From Citrus sinensis (Eukaryota; Streptophyta; Magnoliopsida; Sapindales; Rutaceae), in assembly GCF_022201045.2 (NCBI RefSeq), contig NC_068563.1:2356001-2420000 (forward strand): a stretch of 64,000 bases of DNA, in the 5' to 3' direction. Shown in pieces: positions 8,491 through 19,768 of this stretch (the stretch's first letter is position 1; each line of letters starts with the position of its first letter). The notes beneath the pieces are model-generated. The model was not told where the DNA came from, did no database searches, and saw nothing but the letters and a program-made list of their open reading frames with translations. Position numbers and translations under genes: made by a program.

Positions 8491-10375
8491 GAGAGACACG
8501 GCAAGAGAAACGGTGAGATTTCTGCGAGAGCAAATGGAGAAAATGTGTGTGTCGCGTGAGATCTATTGCGTGTGTGTTGTGGTGGCTATGTGTGTATCAC
8601 GTGAGTTGGCTCATTTTATACTATGTCCATAACGCACCGTTTGGTGCTTATTGTGGTGCTTAACGTGGAAAGAGTCTCATTTTCCTATATATATATATAT
8701 AATACTCAATATTCTATATTACATTAATAATTGTTTATTTACATTAAAAATTTTATTGATTTTTTTTGAAAAAATTCTTTGGCCCCCCAACCAAGGTTGG
8801 CTTGCTTCGCCCCTGGGTTCAAGATAATGACACATAAAATTCCCATTGCAGAATGTTTTGCAATAGTTTATTATCCTTCACAAAAAAGAAAAAGAAAAAA
8901 AGCCACCAAAAATTAAAAAGAATTCTTAGAAACTAATAAATTCATTATTTAATCACCTTTAATTAAGAATAAAATATTACTATGAGGATTCATAAGGGCA
9001 AAATTTAAAACAAACAAACAAAAATAATTCTTAGGAAAATAAAGCTCAGAAGCTTTTGAATTATTTTCTTAGAAAAAATTAAACTAACTTCCTTTTATAT
9101 ATTTTTATTGTAGTCTTTTTATATAAATTTATTAGGCCACATTAAAAATTTCAAAATGGCTCTTTTAAATTTTAAGGGCAATGTTGGTATTTTATGTATA
9201 GACAAAAATTCAGTCTATGGATAAACTAAATTGTCAATTAATATTGAAAAGAGAAATGTGATGATAAAGTTTTGTAATAGTAAAATAATAAAGTGTCATA
9301 ACGTAATATGTTTATTTATTTCTACACTTATTTACTTCACAAATTCCTTTAATAACTCATATTTTTAATACATATTCAATTTATTTATTTTATATTAAAT
9401 GTATGTTACATAATGAAAGAATTATTTACGTGAGATTACATTGTTGCTGTTATAATATCGCTCATTTTTATGGGCAGACAAAGTTAGTGGATGAAATTTC
9501 AAAAATTTAAAACAATGTGACTGATATAAAAATATTATAAAACTTTTGGTATTTATGATTTTACAATAAACAATAGGGACCATAATGTTATAGAGCAGTT
9601 GAACAATCTCTAGCCGTTAAAGAACTTTTCCAGTAGATCCATCGGCTGAATCAGAAAAGGACAAAAGTTGTGGTACCTTGCAACTGTTGCAACGTAGGTG
9701 GATCTCTTTTTATATATTTATTTGTAATATTGTTTCATTTATCATCGAAGAGTGCTATGAAACTTAACCAAAATTTTCTTAAACGGAACCCTCAGCAATT
9801 TTGGCATGTCAATGGTTTGATGCAAATCTAGAAAGTATCTTTTGGTTTATTTTGTAATTTTTAGTTTTACATATATATAATAATACTCTAATGAAGATAT
9901 TTTCATTTTAATAAAATGAGAATATCACTGTAAGATTAAAAAAATATAAATTTTATTATATTAACAGATAAAAAAATAATCTCTAATGTATTTAAATTTA
10001 TATTTTTTGTATATATATATATATATTCAGATTATGAAGTATCCAAAATAATATAGTTTGATAAGAATTTTCTTAATTTCAAAAATTTTGAATTTGAAAA
10101 ACCGCAAACTGCATTGGTCTGGAGGTTAGGCGAATGGTTTTTGCTCTCTTTTTCTTTTAAGACCCCAATTCTTAAAAAGCCTTTGATGATTTGTCATTCT
10201 ATGCGGGCTTTGGCGCCAACCCGTTATTCAGTCCAGCCCAAGTTCACTAAACAAACGACAGGTCGGTTTAATTCATCTCGCCGTTTGCCAAATCCTGAAA
10301 ATGCTCTCTGTGCCAATTTCATTTTGAACTGCAAAAGACAAGCAAGAAAGAACCATCCCTCCTTATTCAACAAAA
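8491..10375. other. AT-rich intergenic region, no gene seen
   Basis: About 1.9 kb upstream of the TXNDC9-like gene. It contains a (TA)n stretch near 8690, a CCCCCCAACCAAGG-type fragment near 8783 that looks like transposon debris, and another (TA)n near 10013. I see no domain-bearing ORF or RNA gene. Confidence 0.5.
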
Positions 10376-11932
10376 ATGGAAAATCCCAAAGTTCAAGAAG
10401 TAATTTTTTTAAAAAAAATTTTTATTTTATTTTTCATCGGAAAAGGAAAAAAAAATCTCAATCACATACACATTATTTTAGTTTTTTAATTCTGAAATTT
10501 CTCGTGCAGATTTTGGAAAAGCAACTGCTCACAGTAGCGAAAGCCGTAGAGGAGAAGCTCGATGAAGAAATAGCAGCAATAGATCGGCTCGACGACGACG
10601 ATCTGGAGGCTCTGAGGGAACGGCGGCTACAACAGATGAAGAAAATGGCGGAGAAGCGCAACCGTTGGATCTCCCTCGGCCACGGGGATTACTCCGAGAT
10701 TCAAGCTGAAAAAGACTTCTTTTCCGTCGTCAAGGCCAGCGATCGCGTCGTTTGCCACTTCTACCGAGAAAATTGGCCTTGCAAAGTTAGTTTTTTTTCT
10801 CTTTAATTTTTTTATTTTATTCAAATATTGTCTGATTGAGGCGTGCTCTTTACACAGCGTTTTGAATAGTTGAAATTGGTTCGTTTCGTTTTGAGAATTG
10901 CATTTTCATTTTCTTTTTTTCAATTTTTTGGCATTGTAAGCGCTTTTCGTACAAATGCACAAGTCGAAATGTGGCTGAACGAGGTCTATCTGGAAGTGCT
11001 TTTGACAGAAGCACTGTCTAAGATTTATAAAATGGCCTCTGTGGTTTTGAGAAGTGATGGATAGGAGCTTTTTTAACTGCTGGATAGCATTTTAATTATT
11101 TCATTTATTTTGGTGTTAGTAGTTCTCTTACTTGAAATTGCTTCATACAAAAGGACTGGCTGTTTGTGGCTTATTTGGAAGTTCTTTTGGCAAAAGCTCT
11201 TCTAAGAGCTTGAAATGGCTTGTGTGGTTTTTATTTATTTTTTGGTAGTATAAGAGCTTTTTTTTGGAAGTTTTTCACATAAGGGCACTATGCCAATTAT
11301 GGTTATGGCTGATTGAGGCTTATCAAAAAATGCTTTTCACAAATTTAAGAATTTAATTTTGTAAAAATCACTGCACTCCTCCATTGTACTGGTGCAATTG
11401 TTAGGTGACTTATTTTTAGCTTCTTGGAAGTTTTTGATATTTTTGCTTACATTGTGTTCTGGATTGTAATTGAAGATTAGAATACAATTTGATTTGTAGG
11501 TAATGGATAAGCACATGAGTATACTGGCAAAGAAACACATAGAGACACGGTTTGTGAAAATCCATGCAGAGAAAAGTCCTTTTTTGGCTGAGAGGCTTAA
11601 GATTGTGGTTCTTCCTACTCTTGCACTCATAAAAAATGCCAAAGTGGATGATTATGTGGTATGTTTTATGGAGATAGATACTCAATTATCAATCTTTTTT
11701 TTTTTTTTGGTGATGTCATCGGTTTTCTCCTGTTTCTAATACAACAATATCGAATTAGGTGGGATTTGATGAGCTTGGTGGGACAGATGAGTTCAGCACG
11801 GAAGAACTAGAGGAGAGGTTAGCTAAAGCTCAGGTCATCTTTTTGGAGGGGGAATCATCAGTTAAATCTGGTGCAGAAACCAGAAGGAGTGTCCGGCAGG
11901 GCACGAATCCTGATTCGTCAGATTCAGAATGA
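10376..11932 (+). CDS. Thioredoxin domain-containing protein 9 (TXNDC9/phosducin-like 3) homologue
   Basis: Four exons join in frame: 10376-10399, 10510-10785, 11500-11658 and 11759-11932, giving 210 aa (MENPKVQE at the start, SDSE at the end). All introns have GT/AG borders. The N-terminal half is a charged helix (EEKLDEEIAAIDRLDDDDLEALRERR, shown here in parts: residues about 22-50). The thioredoxin-like fold follows, with CHFYRENWPCK at about 90-100. The usual WCxxC is reduced to WPC, so redox activity by the normal dithiol route is unlikely. LAERLKIVVLPTL supplies the cis-Pro. TXNDC9/PhLP3 proteins are cytosolic cofactors of the CCT chaperonin in tubulin and actin folding. The start was chosen because the longer upstream frame runs through intron 1 and lacks family sequence. 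It stands alone on the plus strand, tail-to-tail with GH3-A. Confidence 0.93.
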
Positions 11933-12537
11933 ACTGTATGGCCAAGTAATGAATTCTACTTCAATTATATGCTGAAGAACGGAGGTTTATGGTTTTGGCT
12001 GCTCCCTGGGGTGTAGCATAGTCACTAGTCATTTGATTTATATAGTATAAGGTGATCATCTTAAATGCTTTCTTCTCCTTTCAATCTCTACTATTATTGT
12101 CATTGAGGACACATGTATAGTATGGTTTGTGAATTCTTCGTGAAATGCTGAATTCCTCATTAGTTTGAAATTAATCATGCTATATTTTTTGTCAGCAGTC
12201 TTTTTTTTTTTTTTGGACAAAAAATATACATACACAGGGAAATTGGAACGTCCAAATATATTACAACCATGGGAGGAATCTATGTTCTCTTTGGTGGTTT
12301 GGTTTTGAAATGCGACCTTGTGGCTTTTTCTTGGGTTTTGATTATTATGTTCGGGTGTTGCAGGTGTCTGATTTTTACTTAAAAGGAATTTTGTTCTCAC
12401 ACATTTCAGATGTTTTAAACATTTTTCTTTCTTTCTTTTTTAAGTGCTTATTTTGAGGTGTCCAAACATTATTCGCTTTCTGAAATTAAAGAAGACTCAA
12501 AAGGCGAACAAAAGAAATCAATCGATTACAACCTTCT
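11933..12537. other. Convergent 3' regions of the TXNDC9-like gene and GH3-A
   Basis: About 600 bp between two stops on opposite strands, presumably the two 3' UTRs. No separate gene is supported; ORFs here lack any domain. A T-run lies at about 12201. Confidence 0.5.
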
Positions 12538-14583
12538 TTATATAGTCCAATGCGGCAAAGATGGGCTAAAATGCTTGGATATAACCCTGGAATCAAGTAA
12601 TTTCAGGATCGAAGTAGAGCCGACACATCTTGCAACCTTGTACTGATTGATCGAGGCCCCTCTCGATATTGCATAATCCATCAGCTCCTCAAACGTTCCA
12701 GTTTTAACTAGCCGTATTTCTAGCGGCCCAATTGTCTTATCAACAACACGTGCTTCGCGATATGCTGAGTCGAGAGATTCTTCCATGGCTAAACAGCACT
12801 GTTTCAGGACATTGTCAGTGGGAGAATTGGCCGGGTCTTTAACTAAAATTTCCCAATATATCACGTAGTGACCTGGGTTTGTCTTTTTTTCCGCGTAGCT
12901 GGTGTATTCCAGGATGCGCGTGTCGAATTCACGCAAGAGTCGAGAGGCATTCTCGACGGCCTTCTGCAAATCAGCCTCGTCAGTTTTGTCGTAGTCAATG
13001 CTGAGTAACGCATCCTTTCTTCTAACGAAATGGAAATGTGGAGATGCATTGTGGAACCCGGCGACTCGAAGAATGTCACCAACTTTGTACCTGTACACGC
13101 CTGTGTAATTGGTGATGATTGGCTCGTACTCTTTGCCCACTTCAACATCAACAAGGTCAACAAGCTTTGGCGGCTGGAAGTCACTAGTCGACGCGGGTGA
13201 GCCAGGATCGTGAAGAAGGAACTCGAAATAGGCCATGTTTGGCATGATTGTATAAGAAGCCTCCGATGTCTTGCACATTGGGTTAAGATTTAGGCCAAAA
13301 AAACATTCTGATGAGCTGTATACCATGCTTGCTATTGGTAAACTGCCGCTGTAATAATCAAGCAAATGAATATACTGTGCCATAGATCCGGTGGCAACAG
13401 CGTCAAGATACTTGGTATTTGGCCAAATTCTGGCGATGATTCCCTCCCAATTTTCCTCTGAACATTCCATTCTGATCAATTCAGCAAGTTCTGGACGAGG
13501 CTTAAGAATCCTGGCCATGCAGTCTCTGATTGAAGGGTCTGTGATTTTCTGGTTCAGTGTCCCAGTTTCAATATCATTAGCAAGAGCTTGCCAATGAATT
13601 TGAAGAAATCTCATGGCTCTCAGTAAACCAGAGGCAAAGAGAGCGCCTAGCCTGAGAACTTGTTCCCGTTCCAACAGGCCGCAAAGCATATGGGTATACA
13701 TGCTTTGAAACGAGTCGGCGCAAAGAATGGCCTCGATAGGGCTTGTGTAGTCATGTAGCCGAGTCTTGAAGTGGTCACTCTTGTACATGCCGTTGCTCGC
13801 AGGGCGAACCAATAGGCCGCCTGGGGTTCTGGTTTCGGGTCTTACAAACAAGAAATATAGCCCTTTGCCCTTGTCCAAGTCAGGCACACAACTGTTTAAT
13901 AAAAAACTCTGCTTATTAAATAATAAAGGAGCACATCACAGGCTTGCTTATATTAGATGTATATTAATTAAGCAAATCAAGTAATTGCATGCACTCAGTT
14001 TTTTGTGTTTTTCTATTACTCACCTATTCATTACTGCCCTGAGAAGACTGATCTGGAAATGGCGACGATCCAGCTCTTCTTGAGTTGAAGGGAAAAGCTT
14101 TTGTTCCCCACTAGAGGTCCCAGAACTTCAAACACCATACACCACCCCCCCCCCCCCCCCCCAACCAAAAAAAAAGGTACAGAAAGTTCAATATACTTGT
14201 AGTTATATATATATTTTAACTGTATTGTAGATAGAAATTAGAAATTAAGTTGAAGTTTCTCACCTTTTGAGAAATTCGGAGATGGGAGAGGCTAATAATA
14301 CAGCAGAACGATCTCCATCAGCCATGCGCTGAATGTCAGGCTTAATATCCTCATAAGTGATTACAGGAAGTTTCAACTTGAACGTCTCTCGATCAGTAGC
14401 TCCGCCGAGTTTGTACCGTTGGAGGTACTCAGAGTTAGCGTTTCGACTCAAGATTTCGGCCAAGACTGTCTCTTGAAATGTGGCAGCATTTCTTGTGATC
14501 TCCTCAATATATTGTAAAGCTTTTGCATCTTTTTCACTTACCCGGGGAACAAGCGGCGATGAAAGAGCAAAATCAGAAGTCAT
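12538..14583 (-). CDS. GH3 family acyl-acid amido synthetase (copy A)
   Basis: Three exons on the minus strand (14583-14264, 14125-14024, 13891-12538) join in frame to 591 aa, the normal GH3 length. The adenylation motifs are present: SSGTSSGE at the exon 1/2 join, [11 protein letters not shown] in the middle, and YRYKVGD near 13090. Group II GH3 enzymes use ATP to couple indole-3-acetic acid (or another acyl acid) to amino acids in the cytosol, lowering free hormone. Compared with copy B it is more diverged and lacks four residues between HFKTR and YTSP. Substrate cannot be fixed from sequence alone. Intron 1 carries an 18-nt G run near its 3' splice site. Upstream DNA has a TATA-like box but no clear TGTCTC auxin element. 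It is one of three GH3 copies in the window on this strand. Confidence 0.95.
14145..14162 (-). repeat. C18/G18 homopolymer in GH3-A intron 1
   Basis: Eighteen C on the plus strand read as an 18-nt G run in the GH3-A pre-mRNA. The run ends only about 19 nt before the 3' splice site at 14126/14125, where a pyrimidine tract would be expected. Confidence 0.9.
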
Positions 14584-14924
14584 CTTTTCAAAATGTAGAA
14601 GATGGAGAGAGGATGATTACTCTATACTATTGAAGAACAAAACAGGGCTTGTACTGGGTGAAAATTGAGAGAATTTCATTGTGTAGAGAGATAAGATTCA
14701 GAGAATATATACTAAATGGAAAAGCAAAATGGAAAAGAGAATACTTCGAGTTTTCACTGCAAATTAGCATAACATACGAGGAACGAACTGTTCTTTGTGT
14801 AGTAAGGAACTGTACTATTTACAGCTGTAACACATTTGCCAATCAATGGCCTGTGGATTGATGTTGCTTCCCACCAAGAGATTCTCCACTAGGCATTCCA
14901 TCAAACACATTATTGATGTTGATC
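14584..14924 (-). promoter_or_regulatory. 5' flank of GH3-A
   Basis: TATATA at 14706-14711 reads the same on both strands and stands about 125 bp before the GH3-A ATG, a suitable TATA position. I see no TGTCTC/GAGACA auxin element in this interval. The LINE fragment begins at about 14925, so the upstream promoter may have been displaced by that insertion. Confidence 0.4.
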
Positions 14925-16240
14925 TATTCTTTTTTTTTTTTTTATTAATAAAGGGTTCTGAAAAGAGCTAAGGCAACACTAAGCGGGAGTGTGCAACCCC
15001 AAATACATCATTGTTTAATATGCTAAGCATATTTAAAGGAGGGACTGCAAACAATGTAGACCCAAAGAAAAAGATAAGTTATAAGTAGTAAAAAAATCTG
15101 CTGCTACATTTTCTTCCCGATAGATATAGTTAATTTGAATCAACCAATCTCGTCGGATAAGCTCTTGGATGGCTTGGATTAGAGAAAAATGCTCATTGAT
15201 GATGGGGCTTGAATTAGAGACTAACTGCAAGATGCACTTGTTGTCCACTTCCATTATCACCCTACGATAGCCATATAGCCAAGCTATGGATAACCCATGA
15301 AGTAAACCCCACAATTCAGCAGATGTTACTGAACAAGCGCCTAAGTTAGCACTATATCCGATCTGCCAAACTCCTCTGTAATCACGAATGAGCCCGCCAG
15401 CTCCTGCATGGCCTGAAGGCTTCATGGCACCGTCAGTATTTAGCTTAACCCAAGGCCAAGTAGGAGCAATCCAGCGAATCCATTTTTCGATACAGTTTCT
15501 GTCAGTGGCACTAAGGAAAGAATTACATCTTTGAATTGCAGCTGCCCTGACTTTTATATCCATTGCTATAGTATTGCTCTCTCAATAATCTTTGGTGAAA
15601 ATAAACCGATTTCGCCAAAACCAAAGCCGCCAAATAGCAACACCAAAGATGACTTGCCAAAGTTTATTACCTAGGGAGGTGCTCTGGGATTGCAAGTTCT
15701 CGGACATCCAGTCTGCAAGGCTAGACTCGAAAAAGTGTTGTTGATTGTTTCCTCGAATAGGTCGTAGCCAAACTGCTCTCGAATAGGGGCAGTCACGGAG
15801 CACATGAATTGTATTCTCTAAATCAGCACCACACCTTTCACAAGATGGATCAATGTTCAAGTGTCGTGCTGCTAGTTCTGCCCGAGACTTTAATCTATTG
15901 TGCAGCACCAGCCAAATAAAAATCTTGATACTCTGCGGGCCCTTCCATGACCAAGCTAGCCTCCAGTAAGTGGCACTTTCCTGCACACGAGAATGATCCA
16001 ACAGCTCATATGCTGATTTAACCGTAAAATTTCCTTTGTGGAGAAGCTACCTAGTAAAATTGATCAACACCATTGCAAGCTAACGGGGGGTGGATTGAAG
16101 CAATTTTCATCATTGCATGATGGGGTAAGATGTGACTAAACTTTGGCCAATTCCAAGAACCATCCGTAGAAACAAAGTTAGCAACATACAGTTCACAAAG
16201 TTCAGGAGGTATCGGTTGTAAGACTATTCTTTTGTGTAGG
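14925..16240 (-). mobile_element. 3' fragment of a LINE (non-LTR) retrotransposon
   Basis: On the minus strand the sequence encodes the end of a LINE ORF2. It starts with a PELCELYVANF...DGSWNW segment (about 16230-16100), then a zf-RVT region with CERCGADLENTIHVLRDC (about 15840-15790), then an RNase H domain (KLNTDGAMKPSGHAGAGG, AELWGLLHGL, MEVDNK; 15563-15033). A T-run at about 14929-14943 is the poly(A) tail on the minus strand. Frames break near 15570 and 16040, and the 5' end with endonuclease and reverse transcriptase is absent, so it is a 5'-truncated dead copy. I could not find a convincing target duplication. Confidence 0.88.
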
Positions 16241-16371
16241 ACAAGTTATATTTGTTTTGACTCTTTGACATTATCTTTTTAAATGAATCCCAACGGTGTA
16301 CGGGAGCTTTATTAAATGACACCTAAACTGGGGACTATGGACGTGCATGCTCTTTGACATTATCTTGCTTG

Positions 16372-17756
16372 CTATTGGTAAGAGTGCTGCTAGCTATCGA
16401 GAGGGACGAGAGAATGACGTTCCTCTCACTTGTTAAAATATTAAAAAAAATTGAATAAAGAAATGGCGCATGAAATCTAGCAGGCTTTCACTTTCCTCTC
16501 TCTCTCACGCAGGCTTCACTCTTTACTTTCCTCTCTCACGCAAATCACTATCTTCTCAACTGTTCACGGCCTCCCTCTCCAGCCAGAGCAATTGTTCACG
16601 GCCTCCTCCCTCTCCAGCCAGCAACCGGTCACGGTCTCCTCCCTCTCCAGCCAGTAACCAGAAACTGCTCACAGCCTCTCCAGCCAGCCTTTCACGAACT
16701 GCTCATGGCCTCCTCCCTCTCCAGCCAGCCTTTCACGAACTGCTCACGGCCATCAAAATGAAACATTTAACACAAATAGAAGTGATGACAGGATGTATCG
16801 GCTCATATTTTAAATACGAAAATCAATTGAAAATTAAATGAAGTCTTAATGAATCAACATAGGGTTACTGATGAGCAAAAGGATATTAGAGTTGGATGAT
16901 CTGCTTCGTCTGTAATTATTGATGAGCAACAACAAAGTCTAAAATTTTTGGATGTCATGTCGCCACACATAACTATGAAAGCCTTTCTTATGAGAGCCTA
17001 ATAATTCAAGTTCGCCCATTTTACACCCACCTGAAAATCAATCGTAAGCGCTGTCGAGTTACTTATACATTGGGGATCATCCATATGGTGGCAACTTATG
17101 ACATGCATATCTATTTAATTATCTGCTTCTCTTGTAATTAATGGCTATATATCACCAACTGCTTCCTTTTCAATATTGCTTCTTTGATTCTCTTGTCATT
17201 GTTAATCCTTGCCTCTGCAAGTGTTTATAGTTTACAATTTCAATCCTGAAACTAGAAAACCAAATCCTGAAGGCTATGCTTACAGTCCCAAAACAAAAAA
17301 CAAAACCAATTGATAATGGTTGGGTTTCCAAATCAAAACCTGAGGATGACACTTCTGGATACCACCTTGATAAATCCAAATCAGAGACTGAAACTACAAC
17401 TTAGCTTATTACATGTGGCCGTTTAAATGAAAAAAAAAGGTATGTACTTTAATTTGTTCTGCAATCCGAAATATTTTTGCTGGAAGCCGTGAGGGAAAGA
17501 GGATGTCGACTAGTTGAGAAGATGGTGATATTTGCGTGAGAGAGGAGCGTGAGGGAGAGAGGAAAGTCAGGGCTGGAGAAAAGTTGATAAGATTTCCCTC
17601 TGCACGCAGCGATAAAGCACTCTTTCTTTATTCATTCTTTTATTATTTTAATGTTTTAGGTAGCGAGAGGAACAAGAAGCAAAACGGCAGCAAAAAATAT
17701 CGTTTCTCTCGTCATTCTCTCGTTCCTCTCACTCCCTAGCATTTTCCTATTGGTAA
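16372..17756. mobile_element. Non-autonomous Mutator-like (MULE) element with 10-bp target duplication
   Basis: The element spans 16382-17746 (1365 bp) and is bordered by identical CTATTGGTAA at 16372-16381 and 17747-17756. A 9-11-bp duplication is typical of MULEs. The ends are inverted: 16388 GCTAGCTATCGAGAGGG then ACGAGAGAATGACG on the left matches the complement of the right end (GCTAGGGAGTGAGAGGA then ACGAGAGAATGACG). Weaker inverted similarity extends inward for about 60-90 bp (AAAATATTAAAA...GAATAAAGAAA). It encodes no transposase. The duplication lies in GH3-derived sequence, equivalent to the SLPIAS region of copy A, so it landed in a GH3 gene. Confidence 0.8.
16555..16752 (+). repeat. 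CTCCAGCC-rich tandem repeats inside the MULE element
   Basis: A unit of the type GGCCTCCTCCCTCTCCAGCC with CACGAACTGCTCA recurs about five times. The open frame through it (16470-16841) is a by-product of the repeat. Confidence 0.7.
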
Positions 17757-18871
17757 TCCGCCGCTGTAATAATCGAGCGTAGGAATATGTTGTGCCATAG
17801 CTCGGGTGACAATAGAGTCAAAAAAAATTGTGTTTGGCCGAATTCTACTGATGATTCCCTCCCAATTTTGCTTTGAACATTCCGTTCTTATAAATTGGGC
17901 AAGTTCCGGTTGGGGCTCAAGGATGTTGGCCACGCAGTCCCTAATTGAAGAGTCGGTAATTTACTGGTTCAGTGTGCCAGTTTCAATGCCATTAGAAAGA
18001 AGAACTGCAAATGAATTTGAAGAAATCTCAAGGCTCTCGGGGAACCGGAGGCATAGACAGCGCCAAGCCTGAGAACTTGTTCGCGCTGGAGCAGGCCACA
18101 AAGCATGTGTGTATGCATGCTCTGTAATGAGTCAGCACATAGAATGGCCTCAAAAGGGCTCGTACAGATCTTGAAAGGGTGGTTATGCAGTTCAGCCTTG
18201 AACTTGTCACTTTACATTAAGCTGTTGGTCAGAGGACGAGCCAGGAGCTTGCCTGTGGTCTGTGTAGGGTTTCGCCCTTGTCAATAACTGTTTCATCCAA
18301 AACTATTTTCATTACAAAAAAAAAAGCTGCCTTGGCACACACTTTAATTTTAATTAGTTTTATTATTATTAAAAAAAAAAACTTACCGATTCAACATTGC
18401 CATAAAAAGGTTGTACTGAAACTGGCGACGATCCATCTCTTCTTCAGTTTTAGGGAAGAGCATTTGATCCCCACTGCAGGTCCCGCTACTGCATAGCTTT
18501 TCAGGGAAAAAAAAAAAAAAGGAGAGAAAAAGGTAATGATAAACGGATACATGGCAACACAATAGTAAGTAATCTCCTAGGGGTTATAGTTTTGTAGTGT
18601 TTGAACCATAGTTATATAAGAGGAATTTAGAGACGGACTGGCTAGCAAAAATAGTAGAACGATCCCCATTAGCTATGCAATGAACATCAGGCTTAACATC
18701 CTCGTTAAGTAATTACAGGAAGTTTGGATTTAAACGTCTCTCTATCAGTAGCTCCGCCGAATTTGTGCCGTACGAGGCTACCGCAGCAGCATTTCTTGTG
18801 ATTTCCTCGATGAATTATAGAGCTATTGCATGCACTCTTGGTGAAAGGGCAGAATCTGAATCTGAAGCCAT
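17747..18871 (-). pseudogene. GH3 pseudogene (exons 1, 2 and the start of exon 3)
   Basis: From ATG 18871 on the minus strand the sequence reads MASDSDSALSPRV, like GH3 exon 1, but has an early stop (near 18815), internal deletions and a frame break. Exon 2 is well kept at about 18497-18396 (SSGTCSGDQMLFP then EEEMDRRQF) and ends at a GT donor. Exon 3 continues to 17747 with [24 protein letters not shown], with several frame changes. The match stops at the MULE insertion. Only about 14 bp of GH3 sequence (16368-16381) resumes on the other side, so the C-terminal half was deleted. It has the same strand and exon plan as GH3-A and GH3-B. Confidence 0.92.
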
Positions 18872-19768
18872 TTTGAGAGAGTGAAATTGAGAGAGATGTT
18901 TATGAATTAGTCCAGACACTATAGATTTTTTTAATTAGAGCAGACTAGTGGCCTAAAAATTGCGGACGCCAAGTGTATTGAGTGTCATAAAAACTTGTCA
19001 TAAATTTGCAAACAAATCTATAGTGTATGGTCTAATAGATTATTTATTTATTTATTTACATAATCACTTATTATATTACTCTTTGAAAATTACAATCTAA
19101 ACTGGAACTTAATAGTATAGGACTGACTTCGTCTTGCCATGATAATCCGAGAAACAAACCAACCTAATCTTTCGAAATTCCACAAGATATGAGGACTCAG
19201 CCAACTTCAACTTCTGATTTATAAACTCTAAATTCCTGATAACGCAAATTAGTGAGACTCAAGCTTAGAACTTAGCGGCTTCTTACCACTGAAAACAGAT
19301 ATTGGCCTAATTGAATCTTAGATGGATAGTTAGATCTTAAGATTGAAATAAATAAATAAAGTAAAAGAAAGCAAGAATTTCGTTCCAGATCATACACGGA
19401 TCAAACAAAAATTTCTATAACTTTTAGTTTGACAACTCAAAAGGAGAAGAAGAAGTATATCCGAAGTTAATTTACTAGACCCAATATTGTGTATATAGGA
19501 ATTCCCAAATCGACTAATAATGATATAACAACCAACAATGGAGCACAATCACAAACACAAAAACACAAACAAACATGACCTTGCAAGAGATTTTCTCCTG
19601 CATACGTACCAACTCTCTAACCTACAACCCAAAACCCTAAAACACACACATCAATTTAACAGTGCCAGACTGCAACAACAATTTTTTTTCAAGTTCTGAT
19701 AGAGGGAAATGCTACATGCAACAAGTCCAAAAGCTTCGAGCACTTGGGTTTCATCATCAAGTTTATTG
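18872..19768. other. Intergenic region, no gene seen
   Basis: About 900 bp between the GH3 pseudogene and the Pumilio stop. It is AT-rich with a TATTTATTTATTTA run near 19041. Its last part is presumably the Pumilio 3' UTR. Confidence 0.45.

Noticed and set aside
8212..8504. Three overlapping minus-strand ORFs of 72-95 codons
   Set aside because: All are frames of the G/A-rich tandem repeat at 8244-8490.
10114..10375. N-terminal extension of the TXNDC9-like protein
   Set aside because: The frame reads from 5' DNA through exon 1 and intron 1; the spliced start MENPKVQE joins in frame to family sequence.
14900..16270. Target duplication for the LINE, and CTCTTTGACATTATCT at about 16260 and 16350 as such
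   Set aside because: The repeated 16-mer lies entirely on the 5' side and does not match the DNA next to the poly(A) end near 14925.
16470..16841. 123-codon Ser/Pro-rich ORF
   Set aside because: It is the CTCCAGCC repeat inside the MULE element; no conserved domain.
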